DNA from: FACHB-T130 sp042747725
GTDB lineage: Bacteria > Cyanobacteriota > Cyanobacteriia > Cyanobacteriales > FACHB-T130
Direction of reading: 5' to 3'
Assembly (NCBI RefSeq): GCF_042747725.1
Contig: NZ_JBHZGO010000082.1
Span: forward strand, 83,160-147,159
DNA: 64,000 bases
A program made the translations under genes and the position numbers. This document shows positions 35,144 to 43,468 of this stretch, piece by piece. Numbering within the stretch: the first letter of the stretch is position 1; every line of letters starts with the position of its first letter. The notes under the pieces are model-generated. The model worked only from the letters and a program-made list of their open reading frames with translations. It was not told the DNA's origin and made no database searches.

Positions 35144-35839
35144 TTACTGACCAGAAGCCTCCGGACTATCGGCAGCAGGGTTTTGTTGACTGCTGGATGT
35201 GGGATCTGTTGCACTCGATTCGTCTTGAGCCGGAGTGCGATCGCTCTCACTTTCGGACTGTGTGGGAGCAGTTTGTGTAGAAGGTGCTTGTTGAGCCTCA
35301 GGCTGCTTTGGCTCAGCTTTGGGCACAGTAATGTTGATGTTAGGTGCCGGAGCTTGCTGTTGAGGTGCTGGAGCTTGCTGTTGAGGAACTGGAACAAGAA
35401 CATCCCTGGTTCTTTCAATGATCGTGGTTTCTTTTTTAGGAGCTTGTTTCGCTTCCGGAGCTGGCTTCGCATCCGGAGCTGGCTTCGCATCTGGTTTTTG
35501 AGGAACCACAATATTTGGGATAACTGGAGTGGGTGCCTCATTCCGTTGGTTTAAAAAGAACAAAGCCCCAGCAGTCAAGCCCACCAGCGAAGTCAGGAGC
35601 AAGCCAATTACCAAGCCACTCGCCGCATTGTTGTTATCCCGAACAGCTAAATTCTCTTCTTGGTAGCTGCGCTCGGAGACTCGACCGCTAACGTAACCAT
35701 CCTGGTAGGAGTCAGAGTTAGGCTTAGCAAAGCCATTATTAACTGTTCTTTCTGTTTTCGTTACGTTGGTGTGAGTATGACCGTTAGCGTCATTGTAAGA
35801 ATCCTGACGAACTTCACGGTAATCATTTTGATTAGCCAT
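35144..35839 (-). CDS. Single-pass membrane protein with Pro/Ala/Gln-rich tail
   Basis: 231 residues from the ATG at 35837-35839 (MANQNDYREVRQDSYNDANG); an upstream ATG at 35917 would add 26 residues that do not look coding. The N-terminal 75 residues are polar and Asn/Asp/Ser-rich. One transmembrane helix follows (SGLVIGLLLTSLVGLTAGAL). The rest is low-complexity: repeats of DAKPAP, KETTIIERTRDVLVPVP, QQQAPAP and a Ser/Thr/Gln tail. It is likely an extracytoplasmic linker or wall-associated protein. No enzymatic domain is visible. Confidence 0.7.
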   Translation of the reverse strand: MANQNDYREVRQDSYNDANGHTHTNVTKTERTVNNGFAKPNSDSYQDGYVSGRVSERSYQEENLAVRDNNNAASGLVIGLLLTSLVGLTAGALFFLNQRNEAPTPVIPNIVVPQKPDAKPAPDAKPAPEAKQAPKKETTIIERTRDVLVPVPQQQAPAPQQQAPAPNINITVPKAEPKQPEAQQAPSTQTAPTQSESESDRTPAQDESSATDPTSSSQQNPAADSPEASGQ

Positions 35840-36675
35840 AGCTGTTGATAAACTCCCAAAAAAATGTAAATAAATTAGAACTTTGAAAGTCTGTATGCGT
35901 GAAGCACTTTCTTTCAAAAAAGAATTCTTAGCTTTGTTGTAGTTTGATTTGCTACTTCCGCTTGAATTGTTTTCAGAATAACTTCTGCGATCGCACCAAC
36001 GGCTCTATCTCAAGAGTGTATTGTTATTTATATCAAAGGGCTGACTGTTCCATAACTGCTACAAGTTATTAGGGAAAGCCGATCAATATAGAATAAGCTT
36101 AGTAAAACGAAGCTACTTTCAATTAAAAGGCTATCTTTACTAAAACTTTATTTTTTAATGGGCTATCTTCACTCAATATTTATAGGTAAAAGCAACTACC
36201 TATGCTAAGTATTCATTCGTTTGTCGTCATGGACGTTCATAGATAAATGGCGCTGACATCAGGAGAAATCCGAGAATTGATAGGTAAGAGCATCGCCTGT
36301 TTAGCTCAGATAAAAGAGCGGGTGATCGCTTGGGGTTGGTGATGATGGGTTTCGTGCCTCAACCCATCCTACGGGAGTGAAGCGACCGCACTAGGATGAA
36401 TTTTTGCAAAGAATTGAGAAGTACGATCGCACTCCTCTCTATTCTAGGCACCAGAATAGAGAGGACAATATTCTATCAAAAAGACAGATAAATTGGCACT
36501 CGGCATAAAGTTAAAATTAAGAGCAGAATTGACTCTTGAGCATAAGAAAAAATGGACTGGCGAGAATACATTCATTCTGACCCCAAAATCCTGTACACAA
36601 CAAACTTGATGAAGAATTGTCGGTTTGTTTGTGACGATATGTACTTAGTCAATTAGCCAGGTTTGAGGGGTTGAT
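35840..36675. other. Long non-coding region with hairpin and GTTGGGTTT-type palindrome
   Basis: No gene is seen over 836 bp. A perfect 12-bp stem, CCTCTCTATTCT (36434-36445) and AGAATAGAGAGG (36453-36464), has a 7-base loop and no T-run. A GATGGGTTTCGTGCCTCAACC palindromic unit (about 36347-36370) belongs to the dispersed GTTGGGTT family. HIP1 occurs near 35988 and then not again until about 38784, so the right part probably begins foreign DNA. Confidence 0.5.
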
Positions 36676-37044
36676 ATGTCTAGTTCGCAAGCACCATATC
36701 CATATCGTGGGAGAGTACAAGCTCAAGGGGAAGATATCCAGCAAGATGGTGGCTACAGCCACCCTTGGGCACAAAACAACCCTGTTACCGATCAAGATGG
36801 CTTATCATTTCTTGCTAAGATTGAAGGACAGTGCAGTGAGCCTCAAAAAGCACTACGCAAAATCCCCTTTGCTAAAGCTAGACGTTTTGTTAAGCAGGCG
36901 AGTGAGCAAGGTGGTGTCGGGCCTGAAACGCAGCCCCACTCATTTCAAGATCCTAAGCGTGATAGGCGTAAGTATAACAGTGTTCGTGTTGACATTGAGA
37001 TTGTGAGTGGTCTCACCTTTGTCCCTTTGAAAAAAGTAGAATGA
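36676..37044 (+). CDS. Small basic protein of unknown function, coupled to the next gene
   Basis: 122 residues from ATG 36676. Sequence features: an N-terminal PYRGRVQAQGEDIQ, HPWAQNNPVTDQDGLSFLAK, a basic middle (KALRKIPFAKARRFVKQASE) and a C-terminal RRKYNSVRVDIEIVSGLTFV. Its stop overlaps the start of the following 553-residue gene (ATGA), so the two are almost certainly translated together. The alternate frame covering the same DNA (from 36671) is rejected because it loses this coupling. I do not recognise the family with certainty; the YRGRVQAQG opening is reminiscent of small accessory proteins in bacterial conflict loci. No membrane segment or signal peptide. Confidence 0.65.
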   Translation: MSSSQAPYPYRGRVQAQGEDIQQDGGYSHPWAQNNPVTDQDGLSFLAKIEGQCSEPQKALRKIPFAKARRFVKQASEQGGVGPETQPHSFQDPKRDRRKYNSVRVDIEIVSGLTFVPLKKVE

Positions 37045-38702
37045 CAACTATCCTTGCCACGGTAAAGCAATTTTTAGACTCCGACAATACCGACGGAGCC
37101 AGAGAAGAAGTTGCAAAAACTCTCAGTAACCTGAAAGCAGCGGATGCCAGTATTCGAGATTTTGCTGCACTACTTGCTCTGGGATCGCAGAACGCTTTAG
37201 AAATAGGCTTAGGAGCATTGGGACGTGAACTTCTTAAGAGAGATCGGGAAGTCAATATTGACGCAATCTGGGTACTTCTCGCAGCAGTATTATCAAGAGC
37301 AGACATCACTGCTAATAGTCCATCAAGAATCAGTATTCTTGGGCTTACCTGTTATGTGGAGAATTGGGAATTACCTATTTTTGCCATACTTACTCCTGCA
37401 CTAGACTCTTTTTTTAAGATGAGCCTTTCTGAAGGAAGTCAACTTATTGCTGAACAAACTCTAGATTTCATCGCCACTTGGGGAGAGAGTTATGCAAAAG
37501 CTCCTCGTACAAAGAAGCAACTTAGAGAGCTTAAATCTCTTACTAAGTCGGTGCTGGATAAGGTAGATGATTTGGAGCTAAAAGACGAATGGGCGGAAGG
37601 ATTGAATACATTCTTTCAATCAGCAGATGATATGAAATATTCTGATGAACGTATTTGGTCTGCGGCGGGTGAATTGCTAAGAAAAATTGATACTAATAAA
37701 ATCTTGAATTCTGATATAGGCTCAAAAGAATCTTCAAGGACAAAAGAGAATATATCTCGACTAATTACTTCATCTCTTGCAGCACTTGGAACAATCCTTG
37801 GCGGTGATGGTCTATCAGTTGTCGTTCGGATTGCTGCTAAACCTAAAGAGAACAACTTTTGGTCAGTCGGTGCTAGTGCAATTGACAAGTTAGAGCGCTT
37901 ATTTCAGGAAGTTGCAGATATGTTAAAAATAAAAGAACCTCCTACATTTACACCTGTACATGGATTACAAGGTTCATGGATACAGATTCTTCATATAAGT
38001 CTCAATTCTAATCAATCAACGTCGCTTGCAACGGCTATCAAATCTCTTTCCTCAACAGAATATCAAGAGAATGAAACCAACTCATCTCTGGCTAATAGCT
38101 GGCGAGAGTGCGTAACAAGACTCAAAGAAGACGATCTTCGAGTAGATCTAGCTGTTTCTACTAATGAGCCAGAATTGCGCTTTGTTAGATCTATCTCTAC
38201 AGAAGATATAGATATTCTCAGTTTTGAAGAGCCTCTTCAGCACAATATTAGGGTTCTCTCTCGTGACGTTCCCCAGGCTGATAACCTTGAACGAGTTTTA
38301 GATTTCGCATCCCTATTGATTCAATATCCATCGTCTCTACCAACTATCCGACAAAATTTCTTAGAGACAGATGATATTACCAACAGATCCTTTTCTTACT
38401 ATCGAAGAGCAGTAGAAATTCTTGGTCTTGCAGATGAACGTGGGCGACCAACCACCACCTGTTTTATGCTTAACCGTCTGTCAAGAGAAGCAAAAATGAG
38501 ATTCCTGGCTTACCAATTTATATCATCAAACGTTGGGGCGGCATGGTTTAACTGGCAAGATGCACACAATCTTTCAGAGATTCGACCTGAGACAGCGGCT
38601 GAGTTCTTAATGGAAGTGTGTCCGTCACTTTCAGAAGATACAGTTAAACGACGTGCTCAGACACTAAAATCTTGGCTAAAGATATTTCTTGAATACTGGT
38701 AA
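37041..38702 (+). CDS. Helical-repeat protein with C-terminal winged-helix-like region, unknown
   Basis: 553 residues, soluble. Residues 1-250 are alpha-helical and look like a repeat scaffold. About 250-400 is mixed (SSLAALGTILGGDGLSVVVR; PVHGLQGSWIQILHISLNSN). The last 140 residues resemble a winged-helix module: DNLERVLDFASLLIQYPS, SFSYYRRAVEILGLADERGR, then LTV-type spacing and a closing LSEDTVKRRAQTLKSWLKIF. Modules of this kind accompany restriction-type nucleases and other DNA-acting defence proteins (family knowledge; the match here is by eye). No PD-(D/E)XK, HNH, helicase or ATPase motif was found, so the effector, if any, is not evident. HIP1 is absent across the pair, a sign of transfer. 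Confidence 0.65.
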   Translation: MTTILATVKQFLDSDNTDGAREEVAKTLSNLKAADASIRDFAALLALGSQNALEIGLGALGRELLKRDREVNIDAIWVLLAAVLSRADITANSPSRISILGLTCYVENWELPIFAILTPALDSFFKMSLSEGSQLIAEQTLDFIATWGESYAKAPRTKKQLRELKSLTKSVLDKVDDLELKDEWAEGLNTFFQSADDMKYSDERIWSAAGELLRKIDTNKILNSDIGSKESSRTKENISRLITSSLAALGTILGGDGLSVVVRIAAKPKENNFWSVGASAIDKLERLFQEVADMLKIKEPPTFTPVHGLQGSWIQILHISLNSNQSTSLATAIKSLSSTEYQENETNSSLANSWRECVTRLKEDDLRVDLAVSTNEPELRFVRSISTEDIDILSFEEPLQHNIRVLSRDVPQADNLERVLDFASLLIQYPSSLPTIRQNFLETDDITNRSFSYYRRAVEILGLADERGRPTTTCFMLNRLSREAKMRFLAYQFISSNVGAAWFNWQDAHNLSEIRPETAAEFLMEVCPSLSEDTVKRRAQTLKSWLKIFLEYW

Positions 38703-38863
38703 GAGGAGGAAGTAAATTTCAACAAAATTCCGCTTTCTGAATTAGCCTTGTATACCTATGCTACAATCCTTCGCAATGCGTCAGCGATCGCATCCTCTCC
38801 AACCACCCACAAACTCAGCCTCCAGAGGTGACAATCAAGCTATAACTAGCGAAGGATAAAGTC

Positions 38864-39157
38864 ATGGCTGAAGTAGAAATCTATAGCGCAACCGTGTGTC
38901 CTTATGCCCATCGGACGCGGCTGACGCTTCTTGAGAAGGGTGTAGACTTTAAACTAACCGAGATTGATTTGCACAATAAGCCAGAGTGGTTTGCGGATGT
39001 CTCGCCTTATGGCAAAGTTCCAGTAATTAAACACGGTAGCGATCGCGACTCAGTGCAAGGCATCAAACACACCGCAGACTTCTACATCGAGCAATATATA
39101 CAATATGCCAATAACACCGCTTCCGGTATCACCGCCCAGGAAATGCGGCAAAATTGA
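38864..39157 (+). CDS. Glutathione S-transferase-like protein, internally shortened
   Basis: 98 residues. The first 65 form a GST N-terminal thioredoxin-like domain: VEIYSATVCPYAHRTRLTLL with a CPYA active site as in omega/DHAR-type GSTs, and YGKVPVIKHGSDRD with the cis-proline (VP). The sequence then passes straight to GIKHTADFYIEQYIQYANN and ITAQEMRQN, which looks like a family C-terminal tail. The helical domain (usually 130 residues or more) is missing, so an in-frame internal deletion is likely. A role as a small glutaredoxin-like protein is possible but unproven. SD-like AAGGA precedes the ATG. Confidence 0.6.
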   Translation: MAEVEIYSATVCPYAHRTRLTLLEKGVDFKLTEIDLHNKPEWFADVSPYGKVPVIKHGSDRDSVQGIKHTADFYIEQYIQYANNTASGITAQEMRQN

Positions 39158-39196
39158 AATTTGTCAAGTTAAAAGACATTGAAACAGAGCGATCGC

Positions 39197-39772
39197 TTAA
39201 TTCAAAATCTGCGTCAAATCCAGCACAAATCCAGGTAAAACATCCTCACCTGACAAGCTAGTTGGAGATTGCAATACCTCGACATCCTGCGCTTGGCGAT
39301 AAATTTCCACCCGTTGATTTTGAGGATCGATTAGCCAGCCCAAACGCACACCGTTATCAATATATTCCTGCATTTTGCGTTGCGCTGTCTTTAAGCTGTC
39401 AGTAGCAGAGCGCAATTCTACAGCAAAATCGGGAGCCATTGGGAGAAATCTTTCCGGATCTGGGTTCAGGGCTTCTAATCGTTCCCGCGACACCCAGGAA
39501 GCATCAGGAGAACGGTTTGCACCATTGGGAAGCTTGTAACCTGTTGAAGAGTCAAAAGCCAACCCTGTACCATCTGCGTCTGTCCAATTGCCTAAACGTT
39601 GCGTCAGTCTCCCATTGCGGTTTCCGCTTCCCCATCCCGTCGGTGGCATAATAATTAATTCTGCTTCAGCCGTGCGCTCAAGACGCAAATCCCGGTTATT
39701 CAGACACAGTTGGAAGAACTGCTCATCTGTTAACTCAATGGCGGGGCTTAAATTTAGGATAAGGGCAGTCAT
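39197..39772 (-). CDS. Uma2-family (DUF820) endonuclease-like protein
   Basis: 191 residues, full length for the family. N-terminal AIELTDEQFFQLCLNNRDLR and LRLERTAEAELIIMPPTGWG; the core has DASWVSRERLEALNPDPERF, APDFAVELRSATDSLKTAQR and YIDNGVRLGWLIDPQNQRVE. The PD-(D/E)XK-like residues (SPDASWV, APDFAVELRSATD) are present, with SAT replacing the usual Lys-bearing position, as in many members. The family is greatly expanded in cyanobacteria and its role is unsettled; nuclease function is inferred from fold. Confidence 0.88.
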   Translation of the reverse strand: MTALILNLSPAIELTDEQFFQLCLNNRDLRLERTAEAELIIMPPTGWGSGNRNGRLTQRLGNWTDADGTGLAFDSSTGYKLPNGANRSPDASWVSRERLEALNPDPERFLPMAPDFAVELRSATDSLKTAQRKMQEYIDNGVRLGWLIDPQNQRVEIYRQAQDVEVLQSPTSLSGEDVLPGFVLDLTQILN

Positions 39773-39879
39773 CGGTTGCCTTTCGACTCGCTAATAGTAA
39801 GGTAGCACGGAAAAAAAAAGAAAGCGATCGCGTCCGGGAATCCACTATCATCTCTTTTAGATCAACAGTCGCAATTTTC

Positions 39880-41355
39880 CTACCTGGAAGATTCCTTCAA
39901 TAAATAATGTTCCACCGTCCCTTTTTCATCTTCATAAGTTTTTGAGTAATTTTCGTCGAGATAAGTCCTGAATTGATTGTTATTCTTAAATGTTTGAATC
40001 CATCTTGCCAGGACAATTTGTTCGGGACGATATTTTTTCAAAACAGCAATGATATCATCGAAAGTTAAATTTCCCGATCGAAATCGTTTGTCTGACATGA
40101 CGGCAATTTCCGGAGGAACCGGCAAACCCGCATAAAATGCGTAAATCGGACGATCTGTGAATATCCATTGAGTAGAATCCTTGTGTTTCAACACTAGATT
40201 CATAACTTCAAGACTTTTGGGTGGTTTTCCTTTAGGCTTAGCAGGAATCGCAATCATGGACACAATGAGAAGTGCTGTTGCTAAGATGGGAAAAATTAGC
40301 TTTTTGAAGTTTAGCGATTTTAGATTAGAATTCCACCCTTTTGGAAATAAATTAATTACTAAATCAACTCCATAGGCAGCTAACCAGCAGATGGGAATCG
40401 CCAGTAAAGGATAGTAGTGATACCAAACAGGTTTATGCTTGAGGAGAATTAGGCTAGCAGTCACCAGCCATGTTAAAGGAAAAATTCCTTCTCTTTGTTT
40501 TTTAAATAAAATTGCTAAACTACCGATAAACGCCAAAAACACATAGTCATAGTCTTGATGAAGAAAATAAGGTAAATTTTCAATATTATTAAAGTTTGTT
40601 GATTTATCTTGAACTCTCTCTCCCAAGTGTGCTTGAACTAGCTGTTCATAATTAAAAGCTTGAAAAACAAAACCAATCCCTAGATAACTAACTGCAAGAA
40701 CAATTAACCATAAAATTAGGGGAGAGAAAACGGAAGACGAAAGAGAGTCTTTTAATTTACTTTTCTCCGGTTCTCGCCGTTTAAAATCTAGCAGATAAAA
40801 AAGCATTAAAGGAATCAGAAATATAGTAAATAGTTTCGTTTGCAAGGATACTGCTAGAACGGCTCCTGATAAAATAATGAAACGTTTACGAAGGTGCCGT
40901 TTGTAGAGAGTTAGCAAATAAATAGAGAGCATTGCCAGCGATAAAGAGGGAATACCAATCATCACGGAAATGCTGAGTCTAACAAATAGCCATGAAGTGA
41001 AGAGTAATAGTGTAGCGACAATAGCAGGTATTATTCCTAAAGAGAGGCGTAGAATTTGATAAAAAGACCAGATTAGAAGTGCTGAGAAGAGTATAACCAA
41101 CAAGCGTGCAGCAAAAACTGAATATCCAAATATATTAAACCAGTACGATAATAAAACTGTGAATAGAGGTGGTTGATCGCTCCATATCTGCGTATATAGA
41201 GAAAAGCCTTGCGAGTATAAAAATGCCTTGATTAAGTTTAATCCCTCATCATAATCAAATTCAAAAGCTTGATAGACTGGTCTGATGACAAGTACAAAGC
41301 CAACATAGAGCGACATGATGAATAGGTGAAAAAAAACATTGTTAAATTTGCTCAT
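39880..41355 (-). CDS. GT39-like membrane glycosyltransferase
   Basis: About 491 residues from ATG 41353-41355 (MSKFNNVFFHLFIM); ATG 41391 would add 12. The acidic first loop motif is AFEFDYDEGLNLIKAFLYS, followed by IWSDQPPLFTVLLSYWFNIF, both typical of the ArnT/PMT GT-C family that uses polyprenyl-phosphate sugars. About ten transmembrane helices and a soluble C-terminal domain ending KGTVEHYLLKESSR. It is divergent from a second such gene 560 bp away. The acceptor is unknown; candidates are lipid, wall polysaccharide or protein. Confidence 0.85.
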   Translation of the reverse strand: MSKFNNVFFHLFIMSLYVGFVLVIRPVYQAFEFDYDEGLNLIKAFLYSQGFSLYTQIWSDQPPLFTVLLSYWFNIFGYSVFAARLLVILFSALLIWSFYQILRLSLGIIPAIVATLLLFTSWLFVRLSISVMIGIPSLSLAMLSIYLLTLYKRHLRKRFIILSGAVLAVSLQTKLFTIFLIPLMLFYLLDFKRREPEKSKLKDSLSSSVFSPLILWLIVLAVSYLGIGFVFQAFNYEQLVQAHLGERVQDKSTNFNNIENLPYFLHQDYDYVFLAFIGSLAILFKKQREGIFPLTWLVTASLILLKHKPVWYHYYPLLAIPICWLAAYGVDLVINLFPKGWNSNLKSLNFKKLIFPILATALLIVSMIAIPAKPKGKPPKSLEVMNLVLKHKDSTQWIFTDRPIYAFYAGLPVPPEIAVMSDKRFRSGNLTFDDIIAVLKKYRPEQIVLARWIQTFKNNNQFRTYLDENYSKTYEDEKGTVEHYLLKESSR

Positions 41356-41391
41356 AATTAGTAAAGTAACATTAAAATAGCCAGCAGTCAT

Positions 41392-41914
41392 AGCAGAGAA
41401 TTGGAAAAATTCCGCTATTGATTGGGGAAATAAAAGAAAGTTTATACATTGTTAAGCTACCGGAGAATTTATTAACTTAGACAAGTTCCCTCAACGGGAT
41501 GAAATTACCAATCTGGGTCACTTAGCTGTTATACTCAGTTTGGCTCGACGTGAGAGATGCGAAGCTCGTGCATTCCGTGGCGCTAACTGATACGCTTGCG
41601 CGATTACTTTGGAGTTAGTTCTTCTCTTGAATCGCATTTCCACAAAAGTAGGTGTTTTGAGGTCTGTGTTACTTTTACCCAGCTTGTGTTTGAGTCAAGC
41701 CACCACTTTAGTTTTATACTTGTCCTTCCTCTGAAAATCAAAAGTGAGGAATTGTCAAAGTTTTTTGTCGGCGTGTCCGGTTGTTTGATTTATTACCTTA
41801 CTTACCGATATACCTCGCGCCATCATTATGTTAACTTGTCACGAGTGAACAGACTTATTATTACATATTTAGAAATATCCCCCATTTAGCTAAAAGTTTA
41901 AGCGGCACGGCAAG
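41392..41914. other. Divergent intergenic region between two GT39-like genes
   Basis: No convincing gene is seen. A 97-codon frame (41596-41889) has no family resemblance and lacks a ribosome site. Composition is AT-rich toward the right. The region must carry the promoters of both flanking genes; GTTAACTTGTC near 41830 is not a clear match. Confidence 0.4.
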
Positions 41915-43408
41915 ATGAAAAAGCTAAAAAATGCTTTACCTTTTATTTATTTAATACTTGTCACTATATGGTTAAGATTAATTAATTTAGGTTATTCAGA
42001 TTACCAAGGAGATGAAATAAGGGCATTATACCGACCCCAAGCGGGACAAGAAATTTCTAATTTTTTGCTGAATCAAAGAAAAGGGCCTGTTCAATTTTTG
42101 GTTACTTATATTATTAAATTATTTAATTTTGCTTATGATAATGAATTTTTTGTAAGATTGCCTTTTGCTTTAGCAGGAATAGGCGCTGTCTATTTCTTCT
42201 ATAAGTTTGTAAAACTAGAACTTGGAAAAAGAATTGCGCTTTATTCGGCGCTGTTCATGGCTCTAAACGGTCTATTCGTCGCCTTTGCCAGGATTGTTCA
42301 ATACCAATCATTCGTTATTTTATTTTCGATTTTAACGTTATATTTTTTATCCTTATCTACCAAAAACAAAACATGGAAAATTTCCGGTCTTTATCTAGGA
42401 GCAACTTTTTGGGGAATTTCTATTCTTACACATTTCGATGGAATCTTTATAGCACCATTTGTTCTTTATCTTCTGTATAGGTGGTATAAGGATACTAATT
42501 TTCCTTTGATAAAATCTATAAAAATGAAGCATTTGGCTTTTTCTTTAGCTATATTCTTAGCCATTTTGGCTGTATTTTATGTTCCTTTTTTCTTCTCGAT
42601 ATCGGAATCTACAAAAGAATATTGGTCAAACAGAATAAGTAGCAGAACCGGCAGTTCAATCAGTACCTTCAAACTCTATAATCCAATCTTTGTTATCTAC
42701 CTGTATGCCATATTAGCTTTTTTATCTTTATCTAGATTCAAAGAAAAATTACCACTGCTGGCATGGTTTTTGTTTCCCTTCTTTGCTATGGAAGTCTTAA
42801 TAAGCCAACCGGGAACCCATATTTATACTTATATAATACCTCTTTGTATTTTAATTTCCTATGGTTTGGAAAATTTGGATGTTTTAATAGAAAAGAATCA
42901 AACTAAATTAAAATTTATTAATAACTGGTATTTAAAATTAATCATTTTTTTATTACTGTTTTCCTTATCTCATGTAGTATTTGTAGATAACACAAGAGAG
43001 TATGCTTGGGAAGACAAGAGATTTTTGATGCTGGAATTGCCCAAAAAACACAATCAGAGTTCATTTGGATTTCCCTATTATCGGCATTGGGAAGAAATTG
43101 GTACGTATTTTCAAACATTAGAGGAAAACGGATATTACCTGACAAATGAGAAAAAAAGTATTGCCAGCTATTATGTACCTGCAAATTTAAAAAATATGGA
43201 ATTAGAAGCAGATGCAGCTCAATTGTCGGGTTACACTTATCTAATTTATATTAAAAAACCGCAAAGTCGAAACGAAAGAATGTTAGAGAAAGAACCCAGC
43301 TTTTGGGAAAGTAAGCATGAACCTGTCAAAACTTATTTAAATAATGGAAGAGTAGTCGCCAAGATTTACCGATTATCAGCGAGTGAATTGGAAAAAATTA
43401 GAAACTAA
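41915..43408 (+). CDS. GT39-like membrane glycosyltransferase, AT-rich
   Basis: 497 residues, multipass. First-loop motif LGYSDYQGDEIRALYRPQAG, followed by FLLNQRKGPVQFLVTYIIKL, matches the GT-C/ArnT pattern with the DE pair as likely catalytic base. About ten helices precede a soluble C-terminal region (from ENGYYLTNEKKSIASYYVPA). The gene is much more AT-rich than its neighbours and has no HIP1 site, suggesting transfer. It is oriented between two related but sequence-distinct glycosyltransferases. Confidence 0.82.
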   Translation: MKKLKNALPFIYLILVTIWLRLINLGYSDYQGDEIRALYRPQAGQEISNFLLNQRKGPVQFLVTYIIKLFNFAYDNEFFVRLPFALAGIGAVYFFYKFVKLELGKRIALYSALFMALNGLFVAFARIVQYQSFVILFSILTLYFLSLSTKNKTWKISGLYLGATFWGISILTHFDGIFIAPFVLYLLYRWYKDTNFPLIKSIKMKHLAFSLAIFLAILAVFYVPFFFSISESTKEYWSNRISSRTGSSISTFKLYNPIFVIYLYAILAFLSLSRFKEKLPLLAWFLFPFFAMEVLISQPGTHIYTYIIPLCILISYGLENLDVLIEKNQTKLKFINNWYLKLIIFLLLFSLSHVVFVDNTREYAWEDKRFLMLELPKKHNQSSFGFPYYRHWEEIGTYFQTLEENGYYLTNEKKSIASYYVPANLKNMELEADAAQLSGYTYLIYIKKPQSRNERMLEKEPSFWESKHEPVKTYLNNGRVVAKIYRLSASELEKIRN

Positions 43409-43468
43409 GGTCACAAAACCGAGCTTAACTCCATTGCCCAAAATCTAAGTGAAATTACAATTTTATAA

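Noticed and set aside
36671..37006. Alternate-frame 111-codon gene overlapping the small protein
   Set aside because: The frame at 36676-37044 has the ATGA overlap with the downstream gene and a more protein-like composition.
41596..41889. A 97-codon frame between two glycosyltransferases
   Set aside because: No ribosome site, no family resemblance, lies in a divergent promoter region.
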